This document shows, piece after piece, positions 1-8,342 of a stretch of DNA of 64,000 bases (positions are counted from its first letter, which is position 1; each line of letters starts with the position of its first letter). Source of the stretch: Lactobacillaceae bacterium L1_55_11 (GTDB taxonomy: Bacteria; Bacillota; Bacilli; Lactobacillales; Lactobacillaceae). A model generated the notes under the pieces. The model saw only the letters and a list, made by a program, of their open reading frames with translations. It made no database searches and had not been told where the DNA came from. The stretch is from contig JAQYTT010000001.1 in NCBI GenBank assembly GCA_029433155.1, forward strand, positions 620,001 through 684,000, in the 5' to 3' direction. The position numbers were made by a program, and so were the translations under genes.

Positions 1-562
1 GGTCATCTAACATCCGCAAAATACCGTGTTTTAAACCAAAGTCGATGACGACAATGTGGCGACCGCGACCAGGATTGGCATAGGCCTTAGGTGTCGCGGT
101 GTTCTTCACCTGTTTGTTGGTTAAGACCGTAGCAATTAGCTGGTCAAAGGCATGATCATCCGCATAGTCAACGATGCTGGCTCGCTGGGGACCGCTTTCA
201 CGTAGGTGGCGGATGAGCTGCCGGGTATCAACCTGGTAAAGCCCGGGAATGTTGTACTGTTTCAAAAAACGGTCCAGGTTCATCCGGCGCTGCCGGTTAG
301 TTGATACCTCGGCCAAATCATGGACAATCATCCCCCGGATGGTAGGTTGCATCGACTCATTGGCTTCGGCATGAATGCCGTTCGCCCCGGCCACTGGCAT
401 GCCAAAGGCAATCATCTGCCCGTCATAGATGGGGTTGGTAATTGTTTCTTGGTAGCCGGTCATGGCCGTATCAAAAATAATTTCACCAAAGGTGGTTGCC
501 GGTGCGCCAAAGCCCTCACCGGTAAAAACCGAACCATCTTCTAGGATTAAATGCCTTTGCAT
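1..562 (-). CDS. carA: Carbamoyl-phosphate synthase small subunit, partial (3' end outside window)
   Basis: The N-terminal 187 residues of the glutaminase subunit of carbamoyl-phosphate synthase, which feeds ammonia from glutamine to the large subunit for pyrimidine and arginine synthesis. The start MQRHLILEDGSVFTGEGFG and the later GYQETITNPIYDGQ are typical of the CarA N-terminal domain. The class I amidotransferase domain begins just before the window edge at RHIVVIDFG. The ATG at 562 has a GGAG ribosome site a few bases upstream. It lies 35 bp after pyrR on the same strand, so it is probably cotranscribed and belongs to the pyrimidine-regulated set. The catalytic Cys-His-Glu triad is beyond the window. 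Confidence 0.93.
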   Translation of the reverse strand, partial: MQRHLILEDGSVFTGEGFGAPATTFGEIIFDTAMTGYQETITNPIYDGQMIAFGMPVAGANGIHAEANESMQPTIRGMIVHDLAEVSTNRQRRMNLDRFLKQYNIPGLYQVDTRQLIRHLRESGPQRASIVDYADDHAFDQLIATVLTNKQVKNTATPKAYANPGRGRHIVVIDFGLKHGILRMLDD

Positions 563-597
563 ACTGACTCCAATCTGAACTGGAAAAGCTGCCAATC

Positions 598-1131
598 TTA
601 GTGGGCGTGGACAATTTCAACCGCATCCCGGCCATCAACTTCATCCACTAGGACCCGGATTTTCTCGTTTTGTGCGGTTGGGATGTTTTTACCGACAAAA
701 TCGGCCCGGATTGGCAGTTCGCGGTGACCGCGATCAACTAGGACAGCCAGCGAAATCGACTTAGGCCGGCCAATATGAATCAGGGCGTCTAAGGCAGCCC
801 GAATGGTGCGGCCCGTGAAGAGCACATCATCCACGATGACAATGTTCTTATCGACGATATTGATACCATCATCTGAGTCCAACAGAACCTGGTCACTGGC
901 GTCCAAAACATCGTCGCGGTAGCTGGTGATGTCTAAGGCCATCACTGGGATTTCAACGTTTTCCAGCTGTTCTAGGCGGTTAGCAATCCGATGGGCTAAA
1001 AACTCACCCCGGGTCTTAATCCCAACTAGGATTAGTCCTTGACCGCCCTTATTGCGCTCTAAAATTTCATAGGTAATCCGCGTCAAAGCGCGTTGTAATG
1101 AAGCCTGATCTAAAACTTCCTTGGTTGCCAT
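598..1131 (-). CDS. pyrR: Bifunctional pyr operon regulator / uracil phosphoribosyltransferase PyrR
   Basis: A 177-residue PyrR. In this family the protein binds pyr mRNA when UMP is high, promoting termination, and also has weak uracil phosphoribosyltransferase activity. The PRPP-binding loop is visible at about residues 97-110 ([13 protein letters not shown]). The length is normal. AGGAGG lies 6 nt before the ATG. It follows rluD by 36 bp and precedes carA by 35 bp. No PyrR-type attenuator hairpin is visible in either gap, so any PyrR target must be elsewhere. It is distinct from the dedicated uracil phosphoribosyltransferase upp at 40.2 kb. Confidence 0.95.
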   Translation of the reverse strand: MATKEVLDQASLQRALTRITYEILERNKGGQGLILVGIKTRGEFLAHRIANRLEQLENVEIPVMALDITSYRDDVLDASDQVLLDSDDGINIVDKNIVIVDDVLFTGRTIRAALDALIHIGRPKSISLAVLVDRGHRELPIRADFVGKNIPTAQNEKIRVLVDEVDGRDAVEIVHAH

Positions 1132-1167
1132 ACCGCCCTCCTATTAGACGAAATCATGCTGTACTGC

Positions 1168-2079
1168 TCACTGTTTTAAGGTTGCCAGCGCCTTTTGAAA
1201 ATAATCGGGTAAGGGGCTGTCAAAACTGAGTTCTTCCCCAGTTGTCGGCTGGGTCAGACTCAGGCTAGCCGCATGTAGTAACTGACCGTGTAAGGCCACC
1301 CCTGCAAGACGACTGGCATTGCCATAAACCGGGTCGCCAACCACTGGGTGGTGAATATAGGCCATGTGAACTCGGATTTGATGGGTCCGCCCGGTTTCCA
1401 GGAAAATCTTTAACAAAGTATAGCCCTGAAAACGTTCAGCAACCTCAAAGTGAGTCACTGCGGTCCGGCCGCCAGCAACAACGGCCTGCTTCTTCCGGTC
1501 AACCGGGTGCCGGCCGAGCGGTGCATCAATGGTGCCCTGATTTTCCTCAAACTCACCCTTCACTAAGGCGTAATACATCCGCTGGTTTTTATGGGCCTTT
1601 AACTGCTGGGACAAAGCCTGGTGGGCCTGGTCATTTTTGGCCACCATCAGTAGGCCGCTGGTGTCCCGGTCAATCCGGTGAACAATTCCGGGCCGCTGCT
1701 CACCGTTAATCGTCGACAGCGGCACATGGGCCAATAAGGCGTTCACCAGGGTGCCCGTCGCATGTCCGGCGGCAGGATGAACGACCATTCCCTGGGGCTT
1801 GTTGACCACTAAGAGGTCCTGGTCTTCATACACCACATCCAGGGGAATATCTTCGGCCACCAGTTCAGTCGGCTTGGTGGCTGGCACGTCAATGGTCACC
1901 TGGTCGTCAGCGCTAACCTTGTAGGAGGCCTTCACTTTTTGCTGGTTAACCAGTAGGTTGCCACTACTAATCCAGTCTGCCACCTTGGCCCGCGAGTACT
2001 CGGTAAAGTGGGCGGCGACCACCTTGTCTAACCGTTGGCCCGCCTGGTCGGGACTAATTGTCATTACCTGATCTGCCAT
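1168..2079 (-). CDS. rluD: 23S rRNA pseudouridine synthase, RluD/RluC type
   Basis: A pseudouridine synthase of about 303 residues. An N-terminal S4 RNA-binding domain (roughly residues 12-60, with GQRLDKVVAAHF) precedes the catalytic domain, which holds the family motif GIVHRIDRDTSGLL with the nucleophilic Asp near residue 138. It isomerises uridines in 23S rRNA; the exact position cannot be deduced. The ATG at 2079 overlaps the ebsA stop codon in a TGATG arrangement, which implies translational coupling. A GTG one codon earlier (2082) is an alternative start. lspA, the usual upstream neighbour of this gene in many Firmicutes, is absent. Confidence 0.92.
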   Translation of the reverse strand: MADQVMTISPDQAGQRLDKVVAAHFTEYSRAKVADWISSGNLLVNQQKVKASYKVSADDQVTIDVPATKPTELVAEDIPLDVVYEDQDLLVVNKPQGMVVHPAAGHATGTLVNALLAHVPLSTINGEQRPGIVHRIDRDTSGLLMVAKNDQAHQALSQQLKAHKNQRMYYALVKGEFEENQGTIDAPLGRHPVDRKKQAVVAGGRTAVTHFEVAERFQGYTLLKIFLETGRTHQIRVHMAYIHHPVVGDPVYGNASRLAGVALHGQLLHAASLSLTQPTTGEELSFDSPLPDYFQKALATLKQ

Positions 2080-2450
2080 CACGCCGCCTTTAACTGCCCG
2101 GCAAAGCGCTTATTAACCCAGTAAACCCGGCGACGATCACCGCGAATCAGAGTTAAGCGCTGGCCCTCCAATTGCCAGTTTTGCGGCTGGCTCAAATCAA
2201 ACTGGTCATAGTCAAAGCGGAGAATGTGTCCGATAAAGAGGGTTGTGTCCTTTAAATAGAGACGTCGTCGGGTAACGCCTAGTACGCCAATGATGGCCAT
2301 CACGGCCAGGTATAAAATCGGCCAGAGCTGCAACGCATACATCGTCTCACTCCAGGCAATCACACCCAGCATGGTCAAAATGGCCCACCAAATCCAAAAC
2401 AACTGGCCAAAGATATCAATTGGTTGATAGAAACCACCTTTGCGACTCAT
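2079..2450 (-). CDS. ebsA: EbsA-like small membrane protein
   Basis: A 123-residue protein with two adjacent membrane segments (about residues 13-32 and 38-58), followed by a basic cytoplasmic part ending RGDRRRVYWVNKRFAGQLKAA. It matches the EbsA family of Lactobacillales by size, by topology and by lying divergent from an RNase HI-like gene. The molecular role is not established; EbsA was named from an enterococcal surface-protein locus. AAGGAG sits 7 nt before the ATG. It is first in the run ebsA-rluD-pyrR-carA. A TAAAAT -10-like box lies at 2479-2484 on this strand, but no good -35 is seen. Confidence 0.65.
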   Translation of the reverse strand: MSRKGGFYQPIDIFGQLFWIWWAILTMLGVIAWSETMYALQLWPILYLAVMAIIGVLGVTRRRLYLKDTTLFIGHILRFDYDQFDLSQPQNWQLEGQRLTLIRGDRRRVYWVNKRFAGQLKAA

Positions 2451-2520
2451 TTAGCTACTCCTTTTTAACTTCCCGTCTATTTTACCATGAATAATAAGAT
2501 AAAATTTGTGGCCAATCGAC

Positions 2521-2526
2521 TATAAT
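2521..2526 (+). promoter_or_regulatory. -10 box for rnhA
   Basis: A perfect TATAAT 27 nt upstream of the rnhA ATG. The -35 region is poor, so strength is uncertain. Confidence 0.4.
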
Positions 2527-2553
2527 GGGAGTAGAAGGTCCAAGGAGGATGAC

Positions 2554-2937
2554 ATGCTGAACCTATACGTTGATGCCGCCCGTAAGGCTGAAACTGGTCA
2601 GAGTACGGCTGGCTGTGTCGTCATTGAGGCCCACCAGCAGCGCCAGCTCAAAGCCGCTTTACCTAAGACGCAAGATAACCACGAGGCCGAGTTTCGCGCA
2701 GCCTACTGGGCCCTGGACCAACTGGGCGGCGCTGATCCCCTCCATCTCTATTTTGATTCCCAAATCGTCGTTGATGCCTTGAACAAGCACTATGCCAAAC
2801 ACTATCAGGATCAGGTCGATGCCATTGACCGACTCCTGGCCGACCGACCCCTGGTCTTAGTCAGCTGGGTCCCTGAAAAAAATAATCAAGGAGCCCACCA
2901 CTTAGCCCAACAAGCCTTAAAAAAAACAGACCGTTAA
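2554..2937 (+). CDS. rnhA: RNase HI-like protein
   Basis: A 127-residue protein of the short, reverse-transcriptase-like RNase HI family, which cleaves the RNA strand of RNA-DNA hybrids. The expected acidic residues are visible: Asp in LYVDAARK, Glu in NHEAEF, and Asp in LYFDSQIVV. The ATG at 2554 was chosen because AAGGAGG ends 6 nt upstream. A longer reading frame starts at 2506 but has no ribosome site. The gene ends inside a bidirectional terminator. It lacks the hybrid-binding N-terminal domain of some Firmicute RNase HI proteins. Confidence 0.8.
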   Translation: MLNLYVDAARKAETGQSTAGCVVIEAHQQRQLKAALPKTQDNHEAEFRAAYWALDQLGGADPLHLYFDSQIVVDALNKHYAKHYQDQVDAIDRLLADRPLVLVSWVPEKNNQGAHHLAQQALKKTDR

Positions 2938-2950
2938 GGTCTGTTTTTTT
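2921..2950. terminator. Bidirectional intrinsic terminator between rnhA and the GNAT gene
   Basis: The arms AAAACAGACC and GGTCTGTTTT flank a five-base loop containing the rnhA stop codon, with A and T runs on each side, so it can serve both converging genes. Confidence 0.9.
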
Positions 2951-3482
2951 AGTCTTTAATAATTAACTGGTAGGCCCAGCGCTCAGTACTAATGCCATCG
3001 CCCTCAGCCATGTTGATAGAACCGCGTTTTTCAAAGCCATTATTCGTGATGACCTTTTGCATGGGCATGTTGCCAGGATGGGTGTCAATCCTAAAGTCCC
3101 GGGCCCCCTGGGCGTAGAAGTACGAAATCAAAGCCGTCATAAACCGAGGTGCCAGCCGCTGTCCCCGGAAGGCGTCCGACAGGGCAAAGCGGTGGATGCT
3201 AGCGTAATCATGGCCATCTACCAGCCAAGATCCTGCTGCCATCTCAGAATAAAGTGGGTCCTCGCCTTCAAAGGCCGCCGCATAGCCGGCCACCGCGTCA
3301 TCAACCATCAAAACATAGGCCTGGTGGTGGTCCATGTCGGCTTGGACGGTATCCTGGTTAGGGTAATCCCCCTGCCACTGGTCCAGGCCCTGCTCACGCA
3401 GGTAGCCCTTGGCACTCTTGAGGATACTAGCGATACTTTCTAAGTCACGGGCCTTAGCCCGCCGCATATAAACTACTGGCAT
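2949..3482 (-). CDS. GNAT-family N-acetyltransferase
   Basis: A 177-residue GCN5-related acetyltransferase using acetyl-CoA. The acetyl-CoA binding segment is about residues 95-112 (IHRFALSDAFRGQRLAPRFM, carrying a variant of the R/Q-x-x-G-x-A loop), followed by FRIDTHPGN and the C-terminal NNGFEKRG typical of the fold. The substrate is unknown. The ATG at 3482 is preferred over a TTG at 3491. The only strong ribosome site (AGGAG at 3518-3522) is 35 nt upstream, and the gap is filled by a stable hairpin (see regulatory entry). It ends against the shared terminator with rnhA. Confidence 0.8.
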   Translation of the reverse strand: MPVVYMRRAKARDLESIASILKSAKGYLREQGLDQWQGDYPNQDTVQADMDHHQAYVLMVDDAVAGYAAAFEGEDPLYSEMAAGSWLVDGHDYASIHRFALSDAFRGQRLAPRFMTALISYFYAQGARDFRIDTHPGNMPMQKVITNNGFEKRGSINMAEGDGISTERWAYQLIIKD

Positions 3483-3522
3483 AATGTCCAACAGACGCTA
3501 GCACTGCTACCGTCTCACTCCT
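3483..3522 (-). promoter_or_regulatory. Ribosome binding site separated from start codon by a hairpin (GNAT gene)
   Basis: Reading the minus strand: AGGAG (3522-3518), TG, then a hairpin at 3515-3493 (AGACG, G, TAGC, loop AGT, GCTA, G, CGTCT), then ten bases to ATG at 3482. Without the hairpin the spacing becomes about 12 nt. The same layout is seen at asnS and upp. Confidence 0.6.
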
Positions 3523-3559
3523 TTTTTAAAAAATTCAACGGGAGTTATTCTAACATAAG

Positions 3560-4693
3560 TTAGGAGCGCCGAGAAGCCCAATACTGGTAATAATCAACCC
3601 GCAGCGAACCGTTATACAGCTTCCGCTTCTTGGTGGCTTTTTGGCCATAGTATTTTTCAAAATCCTGGTCAGCCGTCAGAATGTACTTACTCCAACCGGG
3701 CAGCTGCTGGTAGAGCTGGCCCATCTCTTCATAGAGCTCCCGGGCCGCTTCCAACTCACCCAAACGCTGACCGTAAGGTGGGTTTGAAACCAGGACCCCG
3801 TGGGGCTTGTCCGTCCGCCAGTCCTTAACTGCCAACTGTTTAAAGGTGATGTCATGGCCCAAGCCGGCATGGCGGGCGTTTTCCTGGGCAATAACGACCA
3901 TGTTTTCATCCAGGTCATAACCGGCAATATCAAGTTCACGGTCGTAATCCGCCTGGGCTTCAGCCTGGTCACGGACGGTCTCTGACAGGGACTGGTCAAA
4001 CCAGTCCATCTGTTCAATGGCAAAGGTCCGAATCAGGCCGGGCGCAATGTTGCGACCAATTAAGGCCGCTTCAATGGCAATCGTGCCCGAACCGGTGGTC
4101 GGGTCAACAAAGGGTAGGTCAGGCCGCCAGTTGGTCAGTAAGACCAGGGCAGCGGCAAAGTTTTCCTTCAAGGGTGCTGGTCCCTTATCCACCCGGTAAC
4201 CCCGCTTAAAGAGCGAAGACCCGGTAGTATCCAAGGTCAAGATCACATGATTCTTTTCGATCATGACCTCTAGCTGAGCTGTAAACCCATTTTCAGGAAG
4301 GCGGGTCCGGATATGGTAGGCCTCCTGGAGCTTGGCAACGATGGCCCGCTTAGTGATGGCCTGGACATCGGGCACACTATGCAGGGTTGAATGATGGGAC
4401 CGGCCGGCCACTGGGAAAACCGAGTCATAGTTCAAATAATCCTGCCAGTCTAAGGCCTTCACCCCTTCAAAGAGTTCATCGAAAGTGTGGGCTTCAAATT
4501 CACCGACAATAATCTTGACCCGATCAGCCGCACGTAACCAAAGATTGGCCCGCAGGATATCGGCTTGATTACCTTGAAAGCGAACCCGGTAGTTTTCGAC
4601 CTGTGGGTCAAAGTTGAGCTGACGTAATTCTTTACCGATGACTGCTTCCAAACCGGCAGCCCCGGTGGCCATTAATTGATAAGTTTTTGACAT
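3560..4693 (-). CDS. 23S rRNA guanine N2-methyltransferase, RlmL/YpsC family
   Basis: A 377-residue class I RNA methyltransferase. A THUMP domain occupies about residues 45-155. It is followed by a UPF0020 Rossmann domain with PFVDPTTGSGTIAIEAALIGRNIAPG (SAM-binding motif) and the catalytic VSNPPYGQRL near residue 305. By family it modifies a guanine in 23S rRNA. AAGGGAAG precedes the ATG. The start codon overlaps the start region of the divergent small gene. This is the N-terminal half equivalent of E. coli RlmL, the usual form in Firmicutes. Confidence 0.88.
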   Translation of the reverse strand: MSKTYQLMATGAAGLEAVIGKELRQLNFDPQVENYRVRFQGNQADILRANLWLRAADRVKIIVGEFEAHTFDELFEGVKALDWQDYLNYDSVFPVAGRSHHSTLHSVPDVQAITKRAIVAKLQEAYHIRTRLPENGFTAQLEVMIEKNHVILTLDTTGSSLFKRGYRVDKGPAPLKENFAAALVLLTNWRPDLPFVDPTTGSGTIAIEAALIGRNIAPGLIRTFAIEQMDWFDQSLSETVRDQAEAQADYDRELDIAGYDLDENMVVIAQENARHAGLGHDITFKQLAVKDWRTDKPHGVLVSNPPYGQRLGELEAARELYEEMGQLYQQLPGWSKYILTADQDFEKYYGQKATKKRKLYNGSLRVDYYQYWASRRS

Positions 4694-4718
4694 GAACTTC
4701 CCTTATAATAACTACAAT

Positions 4719-5000
4719 ATGCGTTTAAATGACTTTGAAGACCTAACCCAATACCTGCCCGTTGACAGCCTGCTCTACCTGCAGGCCGACCGGCAAAAAC
4801 CAGCCCAGCCGTTGGCCAAGGTCCGTTATGGGACCAATCAGGAAGACGTCTTGCTGGTACCAGGTAAAAAACCGCTCCAGCTCGCCCAACTGCTCACCCG
4901 CCTGTCCCAATCTAGTGGTCAGGCCCACCTTTACCACGCTGATGGTCAGGCCGTTTTAGGCTTTCAGGTTAATGGCCAACAAGCAATCGTCCTCCAATGA
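4719..5000 (+). CDS. Small protein of unknown function (93 aa)
   Basis: I do not recognise a family. The protein starts MRLNDFEDLTQYLPVDSLLY and is rich in Gln and Leu, with no membrane segment or metal motif. An upstream in-frame ATG at 4692 would add nine residues, but neither start has a Shine-Dalgarno sequence. A perfect TATAAT at 4704-4709 lies only nine bases before the ATG at 4719, so the transcript could have almost no leader. The usual -35 position is poor. It faces dnaD tail to tail with four bases between them. It could be a lineage-specific gene; I cannot exclude that it is not expressed. Confidence 0.5.
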   Translation: MRLNDFEDLTQYLPVDSLLYLQADRQKPAQPLAKVRYGTNQEDVLLVPGKKPLQLAQLLTRLSQSSGQAHLYHADGQAVLGFQVNGQQAIVLQ

Positions 5001-5004
5001 ATCC

Positions 5005-5694
5005 TTACATATCCTCAATTCGCTGGGTTGGCAACTGTACCCGAGGCGCACCCTGGTTAGCAGCTGCTTGGTCAAGTTGCACCCGACCACCCTGCCGGCG
5101 GTTTTTAGCCATTTGGGCGGCCTGAGGTGTTTTGATATTTTGCTGCTGCCAGTTGGCTAAAATGGCTTCGATGTAGCGCAGACTACGGGCATTATTGGCA
5201 ATTGCTTCCTGGATGGCCACTAACATCATGTTGGGATCAAAGTGGTCTTGGTCAAACCAGTGACTGACGGTTTGCATTTCCATCGGTGTTAGCGGCCGAC
5301 CAAACTCCACCTCTAAGGTCTGCAGAACCTCCCGCCGGCTGCTCTTACCCGTCGACATGACGGGGGCAGGGTCAGTGGCGGCCTGTCCTTGAATCAACCG
5401 GTCGTATAGGGGTGAGAAATCATAGGTTTCAGTTGCCTGGTCGTGGCCCACCAAAACCAGCAGGTGGCGGGCCATCAAACTTTTCAGGCGGTCAATGATG
5501 GTTTTCTCAGTGACCTGCATGGTCCTAGCCAAGACATCTGGTCGCGCCTGGTCACCCCGGCTTTGTAGATTTTGCACCTGGAGGTACAAGACCAGGTCAT
5601 CATTATCCAGGCCTAGTTCGCGGTAGTGTAACAGGAGGGCATTACTGATGCTGGTCTGGCCGGCCTGTAAATATCGTTTTAAATTGACATCCAT
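5005..5694 (-). CDS. dnaD: DnaD-family replication initiation protein
   Basis: A 229-residue DnaD-like protein. An N-terminal winged-helix DDBH1-type domain (residues about 1-105) is followed by a DDBH2 domain (about 125-195), which contains the family motif YIEAILANW (YxxxIxxxW). DnaD helps remodel DNA and load the helicase at oriC and at restarted forks. The C-terminus is basic and Gln-rich (AQMAKNRRQGGRVQ). Its position after asnS and aspC matches the arrangement known in Bacillus. The Shine-Dalgarno GGGAG is about 10 nt upstream. The asnS terminator separates it from the upstream genes, so expression needs read-through or a weak promoter I do not see. Confidence 0.88.
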   Translation of the reverse strand: MDVNLKRYLQAGQTSISNALLLHYRELGLDNDDLVLYLQVQNLQSRGDQARPDVLARTMQVTEKTIIDRLKSLMARHLLVLVGHDQATETYDFSPLYDRLIQGQAATDPAPVMSTGKSSRREVLQTLEVEFGRPLTPMEMQTVSHWFDQDHFDPNMMLVAIQEAIANNARSLRYIEAILANWQQQNIKTPQAAQMAKNRRQGGRVQLDQAAANQGAPRVQLPTQRIEDM

Positions 5695-5715
5695 CAGTCT
5701 TTATCTCCCTTGATT

Positions 5716-5751
5716 CAAAAAGCGTCCTGGCCAAAGCCCGACGCTTTTTCT
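5716..5751 (-). terminator. Intrinsic terminator after asnS
   Basis: The arms AAAAAGCGTC and GACGCTTTTT enclose a 13-base region that can itself pair partly. A T run follows on the minus strand directly after the asnS stop codon. Confidence 0.8.
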
Positions 5752-7062
5752 TTAGGGACGCAGTCGGTGGGTCATCCTTGGGAAAGGAATGGCTTCCCGA
5801 ATGTGCTCTTCACCAGTAACAAAGGTGACCAAGCGTTCTAGTCCCAAACCAAAACCTGAGTGTGGTACCGGACCGTACTTACGCAGGTCCAAGTACCAAC
5901 CGTACTCGTCTAGGCTGAGTCCCTGTTTAATAATTTGTTCCTTCAAGTATTCGTAATCAACTTCTCGTTCGGAACCACCAATGATTTCCCCATATCCTTC
6001 TGGGGCCAACAGGTCGGCTGAAATCACCACGTCGTCACGGGTTGGGTGGCGCTTCATGTAGAAGGCCTTAATGGCCTTGGGGAAGTTCAAAACAAAGACC
6101 GGCTGATCAAAGTGGTTGGCCAGGAAGGTTTCCTCAGGAGAACCAAAGTCGGCCCCCCACTTAATATCGAAGTCATTGGCCTGCAAAAGTTCAATCGCTT
6201 CGTCATAAGAAATGCGAGGGTAAGGCAGCTTAGTGTAAGACTTCAACCGGTCCTTATCCCGCTTTAAGAGATCTAGCTCCTGGTCATTGCGCTCCAGCAC
6301 CTTTTCAATCAGGTAGGCAATGTAGCGTTCCTGTAAGTGCAGGCTTTGTTCCTGGTCCATAAAGGCCATTTCTGGCTCAATCATCCAAAACTCAGTCAAA
6401 TGACGCCGAGTCTTAGATTTCTCAGCCCGGAAAATTGGCCCAAAGGTAAAGACCTTCCCAAAGGCCATGGCCCCAGCTTCGGCATAAAGTTGACCAGTCT
6501 GTGAAAGATAGGCCGGCTCACCGAAGTAGTCGGTCTCAAACAACTCAGTCGTCCCTTCAGGTGCTGAGCCAGTCAAAATCGGCGCATCCATCTTGATGAA
6601 GCCTTCATCATTAAAGAATTCGTAGGTTGCTGCAATCAGAGTGTTACGAATCTTCAAGGTCGCAAAGGGCTTTAAGTGGCGCAGGTATAAGTGCCGCTCA
6701 TCAAAGAGAAACTCGGTCCCGTGCTCCTTAGGTGTGATTGGGTAATCATGGCTTTCCCCAATGACCTGCAGGTCATGGACGGCCATTTCATAACCAAAGG
6801 AAGAACGGTCATCCTTACGGATCTCACCGGTTACATACAGGCTACTCTCCTGCTTAAGTTCCTTGGCCCGCTCAAAGACATCCGGATCAACGTCCGCCTT
6901 GGCGACCACGCCCTGGAAGAAGGCAGTCCCATCACGGAGCTGTAAGAAGACAATCTTACCACTGCCCCGCTTTTGCCGGAGCCAACCACCAATTTTAACG
7001 GTCTGACCTACATACTTGCTTGCATCTGCGATTTGAATCGTCGGAATTTTTTCCTCTGTCAT
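5752..7062 (-). CDS. asnS: Asparaginyl-tRNA synthetase
   Basis: A class IIb aminoacyl-tRNA synthetase of 436 residues that charges tRNA-Asn. The OB-fold anticodon-binding domain covers about residues 15-105 ([24 protein letters not shown]). The catalytic domain has motif 2 ([18 protein letters not shown]) and motif 3 ([12 protein letters not shown]). The length is normal. The ATG at 7062 is fixed by homology, but the strong ribosome site AGGGAGG lies 26 nt away with a hairpin between. It follows aspC by 70 bp and has its own terminator. Confidence 0.96.
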   Translation of the reverse strand: MTEEKIPTIQIADASKYVGQTVKIGGWLRQKRGSGKIVFLQLRDGTAFFQGVVAKADVDPDVFERAKELKQESSLYVTGEIRKDDRSSFGYEMAVHDLQVIGESHDYPITPKEHGTEFLFDERHLYLRHLKPFATLKIRNTLIAATYEFFNDEGFIKMDAPILTGSAPEGTTELFETDYFGEPAYLSQTGQLYAEAGAMAFGKVFTFGPIFRAEKSKTRRHLTEFWMIEPEMAFMDQEQSLHLQERYIAYLIEKVLERNDQELDLLKRDKDRLKSYTKLPYPRISYDEAIELLQANDFDIKWGADFGSPEETFLANHFDQPVFVLNFPKAIKAFYMKRHPTRDDVVISADLLAPEGYGEIIGGSEREVDYEYLKEQIIKQGLSLDEYGWYLDLRKYGPVPHSGFGLGLERLVTFVTGEEHIREAIPFPRMTHRLRP

Positions 7063-7096
7063 CGTTGTAAGTGCCCAACGGGCACCGACCTCCCTT
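7063..7096 (-). promoter_or_regulatory. asnS: Ribosome binding site separated from start codon by a hairpin (asnS)
   Basis: On the minus strand: AGGGAGG (7095-7089), TCG, hairpin GTGCCC-GTT-GGGCAC (7085-7071), TTACAACG, ATG. The linear distance is 26 nt; removing the hairpin leaves 11 nt (9 if the flanking G-U pair forms). Confidence 0.65.
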
Positions 7097-7132
7097 ATTT
7101 GATAATTAAGTTTGGGCAGTGAACTGCCACTT

Positions 7133-8332
7133 TTAGACCTGGCTGAAGAACTGCTTCAAACGGGCCACCGCCTCGTCTAATTGGGCCTGATCCTTAGCGT
7201 AACTAATCCGGAAATAACCCGGCATGCCAAAGCCTTCCCCACCTGGGACGGCCACGTGGGCCTGGTCTAAGATGGCCTGGCTCAGACTGGTCGTATCCGT
7301 GTAACCCAGTTTTTCCATGACCTTTGGATTAACCTTAGGAAAGAGATAAAAGGCGCCTTGCGGCTTAACTGGTAACTCCAGGGCTGGAATTTCGGACAGG
7401 GCCGCATAGGTAGCATTTAGTCGTTGCTCAAAGGCCTGACGCATTTTTTCAACGGAGTCCTGGCTACCAGTCAAGGCTTCGATGGCCGCATACTGCGATA
7501 CCGCCGCTGGGTTAGAAGTGATATGACCCAGCAACTTGGTCATGGCCGCAATGATGGTTGCATCTGCCAAGGTCCAGCCAATCCGCCAGCCAGTCATCGC
7601 ATAGGCCTTGGAAACGCCATCTACAATGATAACCTTGGTTCCAGCCAAAGACTGCAGGTCAAGGCCCGAAGTGAAGACGGCGCCGTTATAGACCAGCTGC
7701 CCATAAATTTCGTCCAGGATAACGAAGGTGTCATGTTCCTTGGCCCAGTCCAAAAGGTCAATTAGCTCCTCGCGGCTATAGACCTGGCCGGTCGGATTAG
7801 TTGGCGAGTTAATCAGCAAGACTTTAGGGCTAACCGTGAGACCTTCCAAGTCAGCCCGAGTTAACTTCAGGGCCGGGTTACCAGGCAAGACCCCCTGGAA
7901 AACCCCGCCAGCTAATTTAACTTGTTCAACATAGCTGACCCACTCGGGATTAGCCGTAACTACGACGTCGCCGGGATTCACCAGGACCTGCATCAGGACA
8001 TAAAGTGATAACTTGGCACCGGCCGTCACCGCTACGTTTTCAGTCGTGAGGGTGTTCCCGTAGTGGTAGCGCTGACTCATCCGGTCGACGATGGCCTGCT
8101 TGAGCGCTGGCAGACCAGTTACTGGGGTATAAAAACTAGTTTTACCACTTTGAATGGCTGCTTGAGCCGCCTGGCCAATGTTATCAGGCGTGGTAAAATC
8201 CGGTTCCCCCATCCCCAAATTAACCACATCAACGCCTTCGGCTTGCATTTTTTTGGCCTGGGCACTGACTGCCAACGTTGGTGATGGCGCAACTTCACTA
8301 ACCCGCTTTGCTAACTGAAATGATTCACCCAT
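7133..8332 (-). CDS. Aspartate/aromatic aminotransferase, class I (PLP)
   Basis: A 399-residue fold-type I aminotransferase using pyridoxal phosphate. The cofactor lysine lies in [19 protein letters not shown] (around residue 238). [15 protein letters not shown] and the terminal [10 protein letters not shown] carry the substrate-binding residues. It lies between ypmB and asnS exactly as aspB does in Bacillus, so supplying aspartate for asparagine or tRNA charging is a reasonable role. Aromatic substrates cannot be excluded. GAGGGG precedes the ATG by 7 nt. Confidence 0.85.
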   Translation of the reverse strand: MGESFQLAKRVSEVAPSPTLAVSAQAKKMQAEGVDVVNLGMGEPDFTTPDNIGQAAQAAIQSGKTSFYTPVTGLPALKQAIVDRMSQRYHYGNTLTTENVAVTAGAKLSLYVLMQVLVNPGDVVVTANPEWVSYVEQVKLAGGVFQGVLPGNPALKLTRADLEGLTVSPKVLLINSPTNPTGQVYSREELIDLLDWAKEHDTFVILDEIYGQLVYNGAVFTSGLDLQSLAGTKVIIVDGVSKAYAMTGWRIGWTLADATIIAAMTKLLGHITSNPAAVSQYAAIEALTGSQDSVEKMRQAFEQRLNATYAALSEIPALELPVKPQGAFYLFPKVNPKVMEKLGYTDTTSLSQAILDQAHVAVPGGEGFGMPGYFRISYAKDQAQLDEAVARLKQFFSQV

Positions 8333-8342
8333 GATTTACCCC

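Noticed and set aside
598-2079. PyrR attenuator in the pyrR-carA region
   Set aside because: The gaps are about 36 bp each and contain no terminator or anti-terminator structure.
4687-4709. TTGACA followed by TATAAT as a promoter of the small gene
   Set aside because: The spacer is only 11 bp, too short for a sigma-70 promoter.
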